DNA of 64,000 bases from Bacillus sp. HSf4. Its GTDB lineage: Bacteria > Bacillota > Bacilli > Bacillales > Bacillaceae. Position 1 is the stretch's first letter. Every line of letters begins with the position of its first letter. Location of the stretch: the NCBI RefSeq assembly GCF_029537375.1, contig NZ_CP120679.1, forward strand, positions 2,778,001 through 2,842,000, read 5' to 3'. The notes beneath the pieces were generated by a model. The model was not told the DNA's origin. It was given only the letters and a program-made list of their open reading frames with translations, and did not search any database. Positions 53,598-62,667 of the stretch are shown here, one piece after another. Position numbers and translations under genes: made by a program.

Positions 53598-56150
53598 TTA
53601 CATCTGCCCTTTAAATTTTAACAGCCTTAATGCGTTTAAAATGACGATCAAGGCTGCGCCTGTATCACTTAATACGGCCATCCAGAGGGTAAGCCAGCCG
53701 GGAAAGATCAAGGCTAGCGCAGTGATTTTAATGATGATCGAAAACCATATATTTTGTTTGATAATGGCTAAGGATTTCCGGCTTAATGTTAGGGTGTGAG
53801 GAAGTTGATCGAGGTGATCCGCCATTAAAACAATATCTGCTGTCTCCATCGCTGTGTCGGTTCCTGCTCCCCCCATGGCTATCCCTAAATCAGCCGTTGC
53901 CAGCGCGGGAGCGTCATTAATGCCATCTCCGACCATGGCTGTTTGATACCCTTCCTTTTGCAATGTCTTGACGATATCAACTTTATCCTCCGGTAATAAT
54001 TCAGCAAAATAACGATCGACCTTCGCTTCTGCAGCCACCATTTTTGCAGTTCCTTTGTGATCTCCAGTCAACATGACCGTTTGCGCTACTCCGCTGTCTT
54101 TTAATGCTTTTAAAGCAGAAGCAGTGGTTTCACGAATAGGATCAGAAACGGCGACAAGCCCAATCAATTGCGTTTCCGTCCCTATCAAAACAACCGTTTT
54201 TCCATTGCTCTGCATCTCTTGAACATGTTCCTTCACATTCTCTAATGATATTTTCTTTTCACTGAACAGTTTAGGATTTCCCGCATAAAAAAGAGTGCCA
54301 TCAATTGTCGCCTGAACGCCTTTTCCGACTATGTTTTTGAATAATCCGGCCTTCTTAGCCTTTATTCCTTTTTCATTCGCGTAATCGACAATCGCTTTCG
54401 CAATAGGGTGTGTTGAGTAGGTTTCCAGCGTTACAGCTGTTGAAAGCAATTCTTCCTCCGGGACATTCAATGCTTTTATTTCTGTCACTTTAGGCTTACC
54501 TTCGGTTAAAGTACCTGTTTTATCAAATGCAATGGCATGAATAGAGCCTGCGACCTCTAAGAACGTTCCACCTTTGATTAAGACTCCGTTTTTCGCCGCA
54601 TTGCCGATGGCAGATACAATAGCAACTGGAGTTGAAATGACTAAAGCGCACGGACAAGCGACAACGATTAGTTCGAGCCCTTTATAAAACCATTCTCCCC
54701 AGGCGCCGAATCCAACAACCGGAGGCAGAACCATGACCGCTAAAGCTAAAAGGAAGACAACCGGTGTATAAATACTTGCAAACCGATCAACAAATGCTTC
54801 AGTCGGCGCTTTTTGCTCCTGAGCTTCTTCAACTAAGTGAATGATTTTTGATATGGTTGTATCTTCAACCAGCTTTGTCACTTTGATCTCCAGTGATCCA
54901 TTTTCATTGATCGTCCCTGCGTATACTTTGTCACCACGTACCTTATCGACAGGAATGGATTCTCCTGTGATCGGAGCCTGATTGACGCTTGATTCTCCTT
55001 GTATGATTTCACCATCTAAAGGAATCTTATCGCCCGGCTTGACGATGATCGTCTCCCCTATGGATATTTCTTCGACAGGCCTCTTCATGATCTCAGCATT
55101 CCCTTTAACCCAAGCTTCAGGAGGGGCCAGATCCATTAGATTCCGTATCGAGCTCCTTGTACGATCAATTGATTTGGTTTGCAGAAAGTTGCCGATGGCA
55201 AATAGCCAAATCACAGTAGCACCTTCAACCCATTCCCCTATAAGAGCGGCTCCGATTGCCGCAGCAGACATCAGTACATTCATATCAAGGGATCGACTTT
55301 TGATTGCATAAAAAGCACTTTTAACCGGCTTATACCCACTGATCACCATTGCAGCTGCATAAAGCAAGGCAGACACCAATGCTGAAACACCTGTCAAGGA
55401 TCCGATAAAACCAAAGGCAATGAATAAACCGGACATGATGATCAAGCCGCTTTCCTTATTGCCCTTTTTCACTTGTATTGGTTGGCTTCTCGAATGTAAT
55501 GAAGCTTTATAACCGATTTTAGCTGCTTCAGAAATGATTTCTTCAACACGGCCGGAATGCGCAATTTTCATTTTTCCGGCGAAGAAATTCACACTGACAT
55601 GTTGAACAGACGGATGAGTGTGAAAGTGATTTTCAATGCTTTTGGCACAACTTCCACAATCCATACCTTCAATATTGTATATTTTAATATTTTTATGTTG
55701 ATTGAAAGATTCTATAGCATATCCGAGTCTGTTTATTTCATTCTCAATCGGAAGCAAAGCATCTGCGCGACCTGCAGTCACAAGCATTTTTGCTGTACCG
55801 TAGTTAACCTTGACCTCAACGATATCACTTAAGGCCATTAAACTTTTTTCGATCGTTTTTGCACAAGCGGGACAATCCATACCGTGAACGCTATATTCTT
55901 TCCGTACCGTTTCTTTTGAACTGCAGCAATTAGACTGTTCTGTAACCGCTGGGCTGCAACAGCTGCCGTCTTCTTGTGTATTCTTGTTGGATTGAGAGTG
56001 ACTGCAGCAATTAATTTCACCCGGAATGCCATCAGACACCGAAGAAGAATGAATAAATCCAGCTTTGTTCGCGGAACAACAACTTGACATCATTTTTCCA
56101 GTTTTTTCGCTGTTGTGATTTGTACTGCAACATTTGTCAGCCATTTTCAT
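53598..56150 (-). CDS. cadA: Cd2+/Zn2+/Pb2+-exporting P-type ATPase with Cys-Cys-rich N-terminus
   Basis: The 850 residues begin with about 80 residues holding five CC pairs (KCCSTN, SSCCSA, NCCSHS, SCCSPA, NCCSSK), then two HMA domains (GMDCPACAKT, GMDCGSCAKS). The P1B core has the metal motif VVACPCALVIST, phosphorylation site DKTGTLTEGKP, TGES and GDGINDAPAL, with about eight membrane segments. CPC plus this HMA pattern indicates CadA/ZntA type. It overlaps the repressor gene by four bases and is under a metal-responsive operator. Confidence 0.92.
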   Translation of the reverse strand: MKMADKCCSTNHNSEKTGKMMSSCCSANKAGFIHSSSVSDGIPGEINCCSHSQSNKNTQEDGSCCSPAVTEQSNCCSSKETVRKEYSVHGMDCPACAKTIEKSLMALSDIVEVKVNYGTAKMLVTAGRADALLPIENEINRLGYAIESFNQHKNIKIYNIEGMDCGSCAKSIENHFHTHPSVQHVSVNFFAGKMKIAHSGRVEEIISEAAKIGYKASLHSRSQPIQVKKGNKESGLIIMSGLFIAFGFIGSLTGVSALVSALLYAAAMVISGYKPVKSAFYAIKSRSLDMNVLMSAAAIGAALIGEWVEGATVIWLFAIGNFLQTKSIDRTRSSIRNLMDLAPPEAWVKGNAEIMKRPVEEISIGETIIVKPGDKIPLDGEIIQGESSVNQAPITGESIPVDKVRGDKVYAGTINENGSLEIKVTKLVEDTTISKIIHLVEEAQEQKAPTEAFVDRFASIYTPVVFLLALAVMVLPPVVGFGAWGEWFYKGLELIVVACPCALVISTPVAIVSAIGNAAKNGVLIKGGTFLEVAGSIHAIAFDKTGTLTEGKPKVTEIKALNVPEEELLSTAVTLETYSTHPIAKAIVDYANEKGIKAKKAGLFKNIVGKGVQATIDGTLFYAGNPKLFSEKKISLENVKEHVQEMQSNGKTVVLIGTETQLIGLVAVSDPIRETTASALKALKDSGVAQTVMLTGDHKGTAKMVAAEAKVDRYFAELLPEDKVDIVKTLQKEGYQTAMVGDGINDAPALATADLGIAMGGAGTDTAMETADIVLMADHLDQLPHTLTLSRKSLAIIKQNIWFSIIIKITALALIFPGWLTLWMAVLSDTGAALIVILNALRLLKFKGQM

Positions 56151-56476
56151 TCCCCCTGATCGATATGCCTGTCACAACACGCAACATCATGCTGAACATC
56201 ACCTAAAACAATATCGAACATCGCCAGCAAGTCTCTTATATGTTGATTGCGTAAACTGTAATAGCAGTATTTCCCCTCATTTCTGCCGACAATAATTCCA
56301 CAACCTTTTAGGCAGGCAAGGTGTTGTGAAATATTTGATTGATTGCCGTTGATCTCTTCTACAATCTGAGAGACTGTTTTTTCTTTGTCTTTGATACATT
56401 CAAGAATTTGCAGTCTTGTTTTATTTGAAAAGCCGTGAATTAATTTCACTTTTGTATCTATTTTGTTATGTTCCAT
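56147..56476 (-). CDS. ArsR/SmtB-family metal repressor (CmtR-like)
   Basis: The 109 residues have the winged helix (NGNQSNISQHLACLKGCGII) with the C-x3-C pair in the recognition helix and a C-terminal ACCDRH. This is the CmtR cadmium/lead site pattern; the ELCVCDL site of classical CadC is absent. Two palindromes overlap its promoter. It precedes the ATPase gene with coupled translation. Confidence 0.85.
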   Translation of the reverse strand: MEHNKIDTKVKLIHGFSNKTRLQILECIKDKEKTVSQIVEEINGNQSNISQHLACLKGCGIIVGRNEGKYCYYSLRNQHIRDLLAMFDIVLGDVQHDVACCDRHIDQGE

Positions 56477-56490
56477 CTATTCTCCCCCTC

Positions 56491-56514
56491 ACATATTAGC
56501 CACACCTAATATGT
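56491..56514 (-). promoter_or_regulatory. Repressor operator 1
   Basis: ACATATTAG-N6-CTAATATGT perfect inverted repeat, within the transcribed leader next to the start. Confidence 0.8.
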
Positions 56515-56524
56515 TTTTTGCTAT

Positions 56525-56554
56525 CATATTAGCGCTGTCTAATATGTGTGTCAA
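56525..56554 (-). promoter_or_regulatory. Repressor operator 2 and promoter
   Basis: CATATTAG-N6-CTAATATG inverted repeat. On the minus strand TTGACA (56549-56554) and TAATAT are 17 bases apart, so the operator fills the promoter spacer and -10. Confidence 0.8.
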
Positions 56555-56590
56555 TCAATAGAAGAAGAAAATGGCCGTTACAAATGGCCG

Positions 56591-56803
56591 TTACAATAGA
56601 AGTTTAGCGACTCTTTTTCTATATATGCGGCGCCATTGATCCTTGATCCCCTCCTGCTGAAGCTGCAAAACCCGCTGCAAAATTAAGCTTTTCCTTTTGA
56701 AAACCGGATGAATTTTAAAAAAGTGCAGTTCAGCACATTCACAATAAAACTCAAGCTTGATTGTTCTTTTATCTTCATGCAAATACATACTTTCAAAAAT
56801 CAA
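56591..56803 (-). CDS. Hypothetical short protein
   Basis: The 70 residues are strongly charged (KLEFYCECAELHFFKIHPVF, KDQWRRIYRKRVAKLL). The composition looks coding, but I see no ribosome site or family. It could be a fragment. Confidence 0.3.
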   Translation of the reverse strand: MIFESMYLHEDKRTIKLEFYCECAELHFFKIHPVFKRKSLILQRVLQLQQEGIKDQWRRIYRKRVAKLLL

Positions 56804-56894
56804 GTCAAACCGCAGAAAGACTTGATTTGTTCCATGTATTTATTAAAAGGCTGTATTTATACTATACATATCTTAAAGAAAAGGAGTTTTACAC

Positions 56895-57656
56895 GTGAAC
56901 ATTCAACAAATTCGTAATGCTACACTTGTTGTCGAATATGCAGGCAAAAAGTTCTTAATAGATCCAATGTTAGCCGAGAAAGGTGCTTATCCTCCATTCC
57001 CGAATGCGCCAAGACAGAATCAAAACAATCCTTTAGTTGAATTGCCAACATCTGTCGACAATATGATTAAAGATATTGATGCTGTTATTGTTACCCATCT
57101 ACATTATGATCATTGGGATGAGGCTGCTAAAGAGGTATTGCCAAAAGATATCAAGTTGTTCTCCCAAAATGAAGAAGATGCAGCTGAAATACGAAATGCC
57201 GGATTCAAAAATGTCGAAGTGTTAACAAAAGATACAGTATTTGAAGGTATTCAATTAATCAAAACGAAAGGCGAACACGGAAGAGGAGACATGTTAAAAA
57301 TGGCAGGCCTTGTATGCGGCGTCGTCTTCAAACACCAAAGCGAGAAAACATTATATGTAGCTGGAGATACCGTATGGTATGAGGGGATTCAAGAAGAGAT
57401 TGATACACATCAACCAGAAATTATTGTCGTAAATGGCGGTGATAATCAATTCTACGAGGGCGGTTCTCTCATCATGGGTAAAGAAGATATCTATAAAACG
57501 CATAAGGCTGCCCCGCATGCGAAAATGATCGTGAGCCACATGGAAGCTGTGAACCATTGGGGATTATCAAAAGAAGAATTAAAATCCTTTATTCATGAAA
57601 AAGGAATCGCTTCTCATGTTTTAGTGCCTGATGATGGGGAATCCTATTCATTTTAA
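56895..57656 (+). CDS. MBL-fold metal-dependent hydrolase (UlaG-like)
   Basis: The 253 residues have VTHLHYDHWDEAAK (HxHxDH), KGEHGRGD, AGDTVWYEGIQ, NGGDNQFYEGG and SHMEAVNHWG. The UlaG-like group includes lactonases and phosphodiesterases. GTG start at 56895 behind AAGGAG. A decayed SnoaL-type gene follows in the same direction. Confidence 0.87.
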   Translation: MNIQQIRNATLVVEYAGKKFLIDPMLAEKGAYPPFPNAPRQNQNNPLVELPTSVDNMIKDIDAVIVTHLHYDHWDEAAKEVLPKDIKLFSQNEEDAAEIRNAGFKNVEVLTKDTVFEGIQLIKTKGEHGRGDMLKMAGLVCGVVFKHQSEKTLYVAGDTVWYEGIQEEIDTHQPEIIVVNGGDNQFYEGGSLIMGKEDIYKTHKAAPHAKMIVSHMEAVNHWGLSKEELKSFIHEKGIASHVLVPDDGESYSF

Positions 57657-57699
57657 ATTGAAGCGTGAGTGTCTTGTAGTTAAGGAGAGTAGTGTTCAG

Positions 57700-58055
57700 A
57701 TGTCAGTTGAAAACAATAAAGAATGAATCCGTCGATACTTTGAAACAATTGAACAGGAAAAGTACGATGACTTAAAAGACTTTTGCCATAAAGACTTTGT
57801 ATTCTATCCGCAATTAGATACACTGTTTCCAGGTGTAGAGGGTTTGCTTTCCCAAGTTTCAAAATGCCGATTAAAGCGATGACAGCTGAAGGTGATCTTG
57901 TAGCCGTTTATTTTATTTTTGAAGGTAAGCACACAGGTGCCCCATTTGCCGGAGTTCCTGCGACGAGGAAATGTTAAATTCTCTCTTATGATGTTGTTAC
58001 GTATTGCCATGTGGATGTACATGATATTCTTGTCCAGCTTGGCGCCAATGCCTAG
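57700..58055 (+). pseudogene. SnoaL-like ester cyclase pseudogene
   Basis: Assembled across frames: IRRYFETIEQEKYDDLKDFC, KDFVFYPQLDTLFPGVEG, FKMPIKAMTAEGDLVAVYFI, FEGKHTGAPFAGVPAT, VKFSLMMLLRIA, and a final DVHDILVQLGANA. It carries an early TGA and at least three indels. The fold family is SnoaL/NTF2-like. Confidence 0.7.
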
Positions 58056-58084
58056 TGAGAGAAATAAGAAAATCATTTTACTTC

Positions 58085-58117
58085 AGAGATCAAGCAATGG
58101 CTTGGTCTCTTTTTTTA
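58085..58117 (+). terminator. Terminator after the SnoaL remnant
   Basis: AGAGATCAAGC / GCTTGGTCTCT with a 4-base loop and a TTTTTTT run. Confidence 0.8.
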
Positions 58118-58211
58118 TGTTGTGAAGCCTGCCTCGGACTATTTTTAGACGATGACAGCATTTCATCACTCTAGATCACCACCTGTTACAAACCCGATCT
58201 TCGCGGTCATA

Positions 58212-58991
58212 TCACATCATGATCTCAATCCAAATGTTCAAAGCGGTACCAAGAATCAACACCGCAAGAATGGCCCGAAGAACTTTGGTATTCATTTGCT
58301 TGCTTAACATCGTTCCCAGTGGCGCAGCCATCATACCGGCGATCACCATGATGAGAGAAGGCCAGACTAACACAGCACCAGCCATCAATTTCCCGATAGC
58401 TGATCCGATGGATGATATGAATGTAATGGCAAGTGAAGATCCAATCGCGATTCTCGTAGGAATCTTGAGGATGATCAGCATCATTGGGACTAAGATAAAC
58501 GCGCCTCCAGCTCCGACAATACCGGAGGCGATTCCGACAATCAATGCGAATAATACAGCAGTTGTTTTATGAAAAGTAACGCTCGTTACCTCCCGCTCAT
58601 CGATTCCCCTTTTTGGCATGAACATCATGATCACAGCCATAGTAGCCAAGATGGCATACACGACATTGATGACATCTGCCGAGAGGAATCTTCCGCCATA
58701 TCCTCCCAACAGACTTCCGATAATAATAGCGCTACCCATATACAAAACGAGCTGATAATGGATCAGCATGTCTTTTCGTAAAGACCAGAGAGCTGAAAGG
58801 GTGGCAGAAAAAGTTTGGATGACAATGATTCCGGATACTTCGTGGGATGTGTAGGCCGCAAATCCGAGCGCTGGAGGAATGTACAGAAGCATGGGATAAT
58901 TGATGATCGATCCCCCGATTCCAAAAAGCCCGGACATAAAAGATCCTGTAAAACCGATCAAAAACAATGTCATAATCAAACTGATTGTCAT
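58212..58991 (-). CDS. TauE/SafE-family sulfite or sulfur-oxyanion exporter
   Basis: I start at ATG 58991 (MTISLIMTLFLIGFTGSFMS) behind AAAGGGGAAC. The extra 26 residues upstream are polar. The 259 residues have about eight membrane segments and the TauE repeats GLFGIGGSIINYPMLL and GIVGAGGAFILVPMML. It is last in the sulfide operon after the persulfide dioxygenase, and probably exports sulfite or thiosulfate. Confidence 0.85.
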   Translation of the reverse strand: MTISLIMTLFLIGFTGSFMSGLFGIGGSIINYPMLLYIPPALGFAAYTSHEVSGIIVIQTFSATLSALWSLRKDMLIHYQLVLYMGSAIIIGSLLGGYGGRFLSADVINVVYAILATMAVIMMFMPKRGIDEREVTSVTFHKTTAVLFALIVGIASGIVGAGGAFILVPMMLIILKIPTRIAIGSSLAITFISSIGSAIGKLMAGAVLVWPSLIMVIAGMMAAPLGTMLSKQMNTKVLRAILAVLILGTALNIWIEIMM

Positions 58992-59092
58992 ATGTTCCCC
59001 TTTCACCCTAAGCGCAGTTGGAAATGTCAAACATGTGTCTTCCAGTTGCGCCGGGGAATCGATTTGCATAAAAGATTAGAGGCTGCCCCTTA

Positions 59093-60505
59093 TCACACCA
59101 GGGCCAGGCCGTCTTTCTGCCACTGGACAATTCCGCCCTTCAAACTCAAGACTTGTTTGAAACCGCCGTTAGCTTGCAAGATGCTGGCCCCAATGGCAGA
59201 CCGGGCTCCGGAACGGCATTGCACAAGGATCGGACCGTCTTTGTTGATTTCTTCCAGCCGCTCTTGAAGCGTTCCCAGCATGATGTGCTGCGCATTCGGT
59301 ATGTGACCTTCCTGCCATTCAGTCAGATTGCGAACATCAAGTACGTGTACAAAACCGTCTTCCACTAATTTTGCGATCTCAGGTGGTGTGATTTCCTCGT
59401 ATGTTTCAAGTGAAAAAGCACCGCTTGCCAGGATTTTGTCACGATCCACAAACCCTCCCACATTGTCAATGCCAATGGAGCGGAGTGCTTTTAGGAGTTC
59501 ATCCACTTCATCCGGATTCGTGATGAAGTACACAGGACGATTGTAGTCGATAAACCAGCCTGCCCAGTTCGTAAATGCTTTGTTAAATGGAATGTTGATC
59601 GTACCTTCCACATGCCCTTCGGCAAATTCCCGGGAAGGGCGGGTATCGACAATTTGTCTGTTTCCCTGCAAACTTTTTACTTGGTCCATCGAGGTGATTT
59701 CCCGCACGGCAGGGAGGTCTTTAAGCAAGGCAGGGCCTTCTTTATTGACCCGTTTCATCACGGCGAAATATGTTGGCGGTTCCGGTTGTCCATCAAGCAA
59801 GGTTTTGACGAATTCCTCTTCATCGCTGTAACCCATTGCCCAGTTAAACATCTTCTCATAACCAACGGTGGAAGAAGGAATCGCTCCAAGTGCCTTGCCG
59901 CAAGCGCTGCCCGCGCCATGAGCCGGCCACACCTGCAGATAATCCGGAAGTTGTTTGAACTTCAAGAGAGACTTGAACATCGCTTTTGCCCCCGCTTCTG
60001 ACGTTCCCTTGATCCCCGCCGCTTTTTCCAGCAAGTCGGGTCTGCCGATGTCGCCTACAAAGACGAAATCTCCTGTAAAGATGCCGATAGGACGGTCTTT
60101 ATGTCCTCCGCGATCTGTTAACAGAAAAGAAATGCTTTCAGGGGTATGACCGGGGGTATGGATAACCTCAAACATCAGGTTTCCGATCGAAAAGCGATCG
60201 CCAGCTTTCACTAGTTGATGGTTCAATTCATCGGCATATTGATATTTCCAATCTGCATCGCCTTCATCGGAAAGATACAGCTTCGCTTGATGGGTAACGC
60301 CGAGTTCGCGTGCACCGGAAACAAAATCGGCGTGAATATGAGTTTCAGCGGCCGCTCTGATTTTTAGCCCTTCTTCTTTGGCTGTTTTCAAATATGGTTT
60401 TAGATTGCGGCCTGGATCAATTACAATCGCTTCCCCTGTTTTTTGGCAGCCAACCAGATAGGATGCATGGGCCAGCTTTTCATCGTAAAAGTAACGCAGC
60501 AACAT
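59093..60505 (-). CDS. Persulfide dioxygenase-rhodanese fusion (CstB-like)
   Basis: I start at ATG 60505 (MLLRYFYDEKLAHASYLVG) behind GGAGG, giving 470 residues. The N-terminal MBL domain (ETHIHADFVSGARELG, HTPGHTPESISF, FTGDFVFVGDIGRPDLL) is the iron-type persulfide dioxygenase (ETHE1). A first rhodanese domain lacks Cys in its loop (YFITNPDEVDE); a second has the reactive Cys (VQCRSGARSA). This three-domain plan is that of S. aureus CstB, which makes thiosulfate from persulfides. It stands between the sqr and TauE-type genes. Confidence 0.88.
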   Translation of the reverse strand: MLLRYFYDEKLAHASYLVGCQKTGEAIVIDPGRNLKPYLKTAKEEGLKIRAAAETHIHADFVSGARELGVTHQAKLYLSDEGDADWKYQYADELNHQLVKAGDRFSIGNLMFEVIHTPGHTPESISFLLTDRGGHKDRPIGIFTGDFVFVGDIGRPDLLEKAAGIKGTSEAGAKAMFKSLLKFKQLPDYLQVWPAHGAGSACGKALGAIPSSTVGYEKMFNWAMGYSDEEEFVKTLLDGQPEPPTYFAVMKRVNKEGPALLKDLPAVREITSMDQVKSLQGNRQIVDTRPSREFAEGHVEGTINIPFNKAFTNWAGWFIDYNRPVYFITNPDEVDELLKALRSIGIDNVGGFVDRDKILASGAFSLETYEEITPPEIAKLVEDGFVHVLDVRNLTEWQEGHIPNAQHIMLGTLQERLEEINKDGPILVQCRSGARSAIGASILQANGGFKQVLSLKGGIVQWQKDGLALV

Positions 60506-60634
60506 GTTACATTCCTCCTCTTGGATCATGATTTGTTTTTCTCTATATGCACTTTTAATAGCGATTGGATAGCGCAGCATTTTTACCGGAGATTATGACC
60601 GTTTCGGGGCTTGTCCTTTTTTCGGTGTGATGTC

Positions 60635-61834
60635 TTACATCCATCCTTTTAACATGCCATTCCAATAAATCATGGGAAGCAGCCTTCTTTTCAGCAGGTA
60701 CATGCTGAACCGTTCCTTAGACTGATCAAACGGAAACGTTTCCTGCGGCACCTTGTTGTAGTCAAACTCAGCCAGTACCAATTTATTGTATCCTGTCACA
60801 AGCGGGCAAGAGGTATAGCCATCGTATTTCGCATTTAATGGCGAGCCGTTCATCAAAGACGTCAGGTTTCGGACCACAACCGGCGCTTGTTTGCGAATCG
60901 CTGCTCCTGTTTTGGAGGTCGGGAGGCTTGCGCAGTCTCCAATTCCGAAAACATTGGCAAACTTTTTGTGCTGCAGCGTATACGGATCAACATCGACCCA
61001 TCCGCCGGCATCCGCCAACTCGCTGTCTTTTATACATTCAGGCGCTTTCATCGGCGGGGTGACATGAAGAAGATCGTATGTTAATATTTCCTGTTCATTC
61101 GTCTCCAGATTCTCGAACAAAGCTTCTTTTGAATCCGGCCGAATTTCGATCAGGTTTCTTTTGTACATCGTTTGGATGCCCTTGCGCTGGACGACTTTTT
61201 CGAGCGCATCTGCATATTTCGGGACATCAAAAATGTTTGCTTTCGCTGACGCAAACATCAATTCCGACCGGTTGCGAACATTTGACTTGCGGAAATAATC
61301 GTCTGCCAAGTACATAATTTTCTGTGGAGCTCCCCCGCATTTCACGGGAGAATCAGGATGAGTGAAAATGGCGGTTCCACCTTTAAAACTGCGGATATTT
61401 TCCCATGTGCTGTCCACCGTATGGTATGAATAGTTGCTGCAAACTCCGTTTTTTCCCACCGCATCTTTCAAGCCTTTGATCCCGTCCCAATCGATTTGCA
61501 AACCGGCTGCTGCAACGAGATAATGATAGGAAACAATCATTCCTTGTTTGGTCAAGAGTTTGTTTTGTTTCGGCTGAAACCCTGTTACAGCATCGCCAAG
61601 CAAGTCAACGCCGGCAGGGATCAGGGTGGCTAGATGACGCTCCGACTCTTCCTTCTTCACTACACCTCCCCCAACTAATGTCCACAAAGGTTGGTAGTAG
61701 TGCTTGGTTTTCGGGTCAATGATGGCAATTTGTCCTTTGAGTTTTTTCGAAGCCCGGACAAGACGGGCAGCTACCGAAATACCAGCAGTCCCAGCCCCTA
61801 CAATGATCACCGAATAATGAACGTGTTTTGTCAT
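60635..61834 (-). CDS. sqr: Sulfide:quinone oxidoreductase
   Basis: The 399 residues have FAD-binding VIIVGAGTAGISVAARLVR, the two reactive cysteines in SPVKCGGAPQKI and GYTSCPLVTGY, and a C-terminal FGIGDCASLPTSKTG FAD block. It oxidises sulfide to persulfide with quinone at the membrane. It is the first gene of the operon and its promoter carries a perfect palindrome near -42. Confidence 0.9.
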   Translation of the reverse strand: MTKHVHYSVIIVGAGTAGISVAARLVRASKKLKGQIAIIDPKTKHYYQPLWTLVGGGVVKKEESERHLATLIPAGVDLLGDAVTGFQPKQNKLLTKQGMIVSYHYLVAAAGLQIDWDGIKGLKDAVGKNGVCSNYSYHTVDSTWENIRSFKGGTAIFTHPDSPVKCGGAPQKIMYLADDYFRKSNVRNRSELMFASAKANIFDVPKYADALEKVVQRKGIQTMYKRNLIEIRPDSKEALFENLETNEQEILTYDLLHVTPPMKAPECIKDSELADAGGWVDVDPYTLQHKKFANVFGIGDCASLPTSKTGAAIRKQAPVVVRNLTSLMNGSPLNAKYDGYTSCPLVTGYNKLVLAEFDYNKVPQETFPFDQSKERFSMYLLKRRLLPMIYWNGMLKGWM

Positions 61835-61908
61835 AGTTCCCCCCCTTTTCTGTAACTGGATCCTTTAGTGCGTGTTGATTTTTCATAAGATGCATATCTC
61901 TATTTTTA

Positions 61909-61953
61909 AGTATACGCTCGTACCATTTTTTCCATATAGGGGAACTCCCCTAT
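61909..61953 (-). promoter_or_regulatory. Activator palindrome and -10 of the sqr promoter
   Basis: ATAGGGGA-AC-TCCCCTAT (61936-61953) is a perfect 18-base palindrome. TATACT (61909-61914) is a good -10, while no -35 matches well. The palindrome centre falls about 42 bases upstream of the expected start, where response regulators often activate. The adjacent NarL-type regulator is the likely ligand. Confidence 0.7.
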
Positions 61954-61980
61954 TTATGCAGGCCCCTGCACCCTCAAAAA

Positions 61981-62016
61981 AAATCCCCTGAACTGCCAAG
62001 AGACAGGTCAAGGGAC
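61981..62016 (-). terminator. Terminator after the response regulator gene
   Basis: CCCTTGACCTG / CAGTTCAGGGG imperfect stem on the minus strand followed by ATTTTTTTT. Confidence 0.7.
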
Positions 62017-62022
62017 GAGAGG

Positions 62023-62667
62023 TTACAACGCCAGCTCCAAATACTTGTTTTTGATCGCATATTGGATTAACTCGTGTTTGGAATCCAGCTCTAACTTCTG
62101 CATGATATTCGATTTGTGGTTTTCCACTGTTTTAACACTAATTGACAGTTGATCAGCGATTTCCTTATTGGCATAGCCCAGTACAATGAGCCTGACAATC
62201 TCCTTTTCGCGAACGGTTAAAACAGAAGGCGGTTTTTCCGACTCTGATTTCAGCCATTGACTGATCATGTGTTGGGATACGGATGTCTTGTAAAAGTATT
62301 TTCCCCTGTTTACCTCGACAATTGCCTGAAAAAGCAGTTCGCAATGGCTATTTTTTAAAACATACCCTTGAGCCCCTGCTTCGATTGCTTTATGGACAAA
62401 GATCTCCTCGTCATGCATCGTCAAAATGACGATTTTAACCGATGGTTTCAACTTTCGGATCTGACTGCTCGCTGTAAATCCATCCAATCCATCTGGCATC
62501 GACAAATCCATCAGCACCACATCAGGTTCCAACTGATTCGTCTTGATGATAGCCTCGTTACCATTGTGGCTTTCTCCCACAATGGTGATTTCGGGATAAC
62601 CTTCTAAAAGCACACGGATACCTTTCCGAATCATCGTATGATCATCGACCAGCAATACCCTGATCAC
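62023..62667 (-). CDS. NarL/LuxR-family response regulator of the sulfide cluster
   Basis: I start at GTG 62665-62667 (VIRVLLVDDHTMIRKGIRVL) with GGGAGGGG upstream, giving 214 residues. The receiver Asp is in DVVLMDLSMPDG and the LuxR helix-turn-helix in LTVREKEIVRLIVLGYANKE and SVKTVENHKSNIMQKL. It overlaps the 3' end of the kinase gene by about 26 bases. It probably activates the sqr operon through the palindrome at 61936. Confidence 0.87.
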   Translation of the reverse strand: MIRVLLVDDHTMIRKGIRVLLEGYPEITIVGESHNGNEAIIKTNQLEPDVVLMDLSMPDGLDGFTASSQIRKLKPSVKIVILTMHDEEIFVHKAIEAGAQGYVLKNSHCELLFQAIVEVNRGKYFYKTSVSQHMISQWLKSESEKPPSVLTVREKEIVRLIVLGYANKEIADQLSISVKTVENHKSNIMQKLELDSKHELIQYAIKNKYLELAL

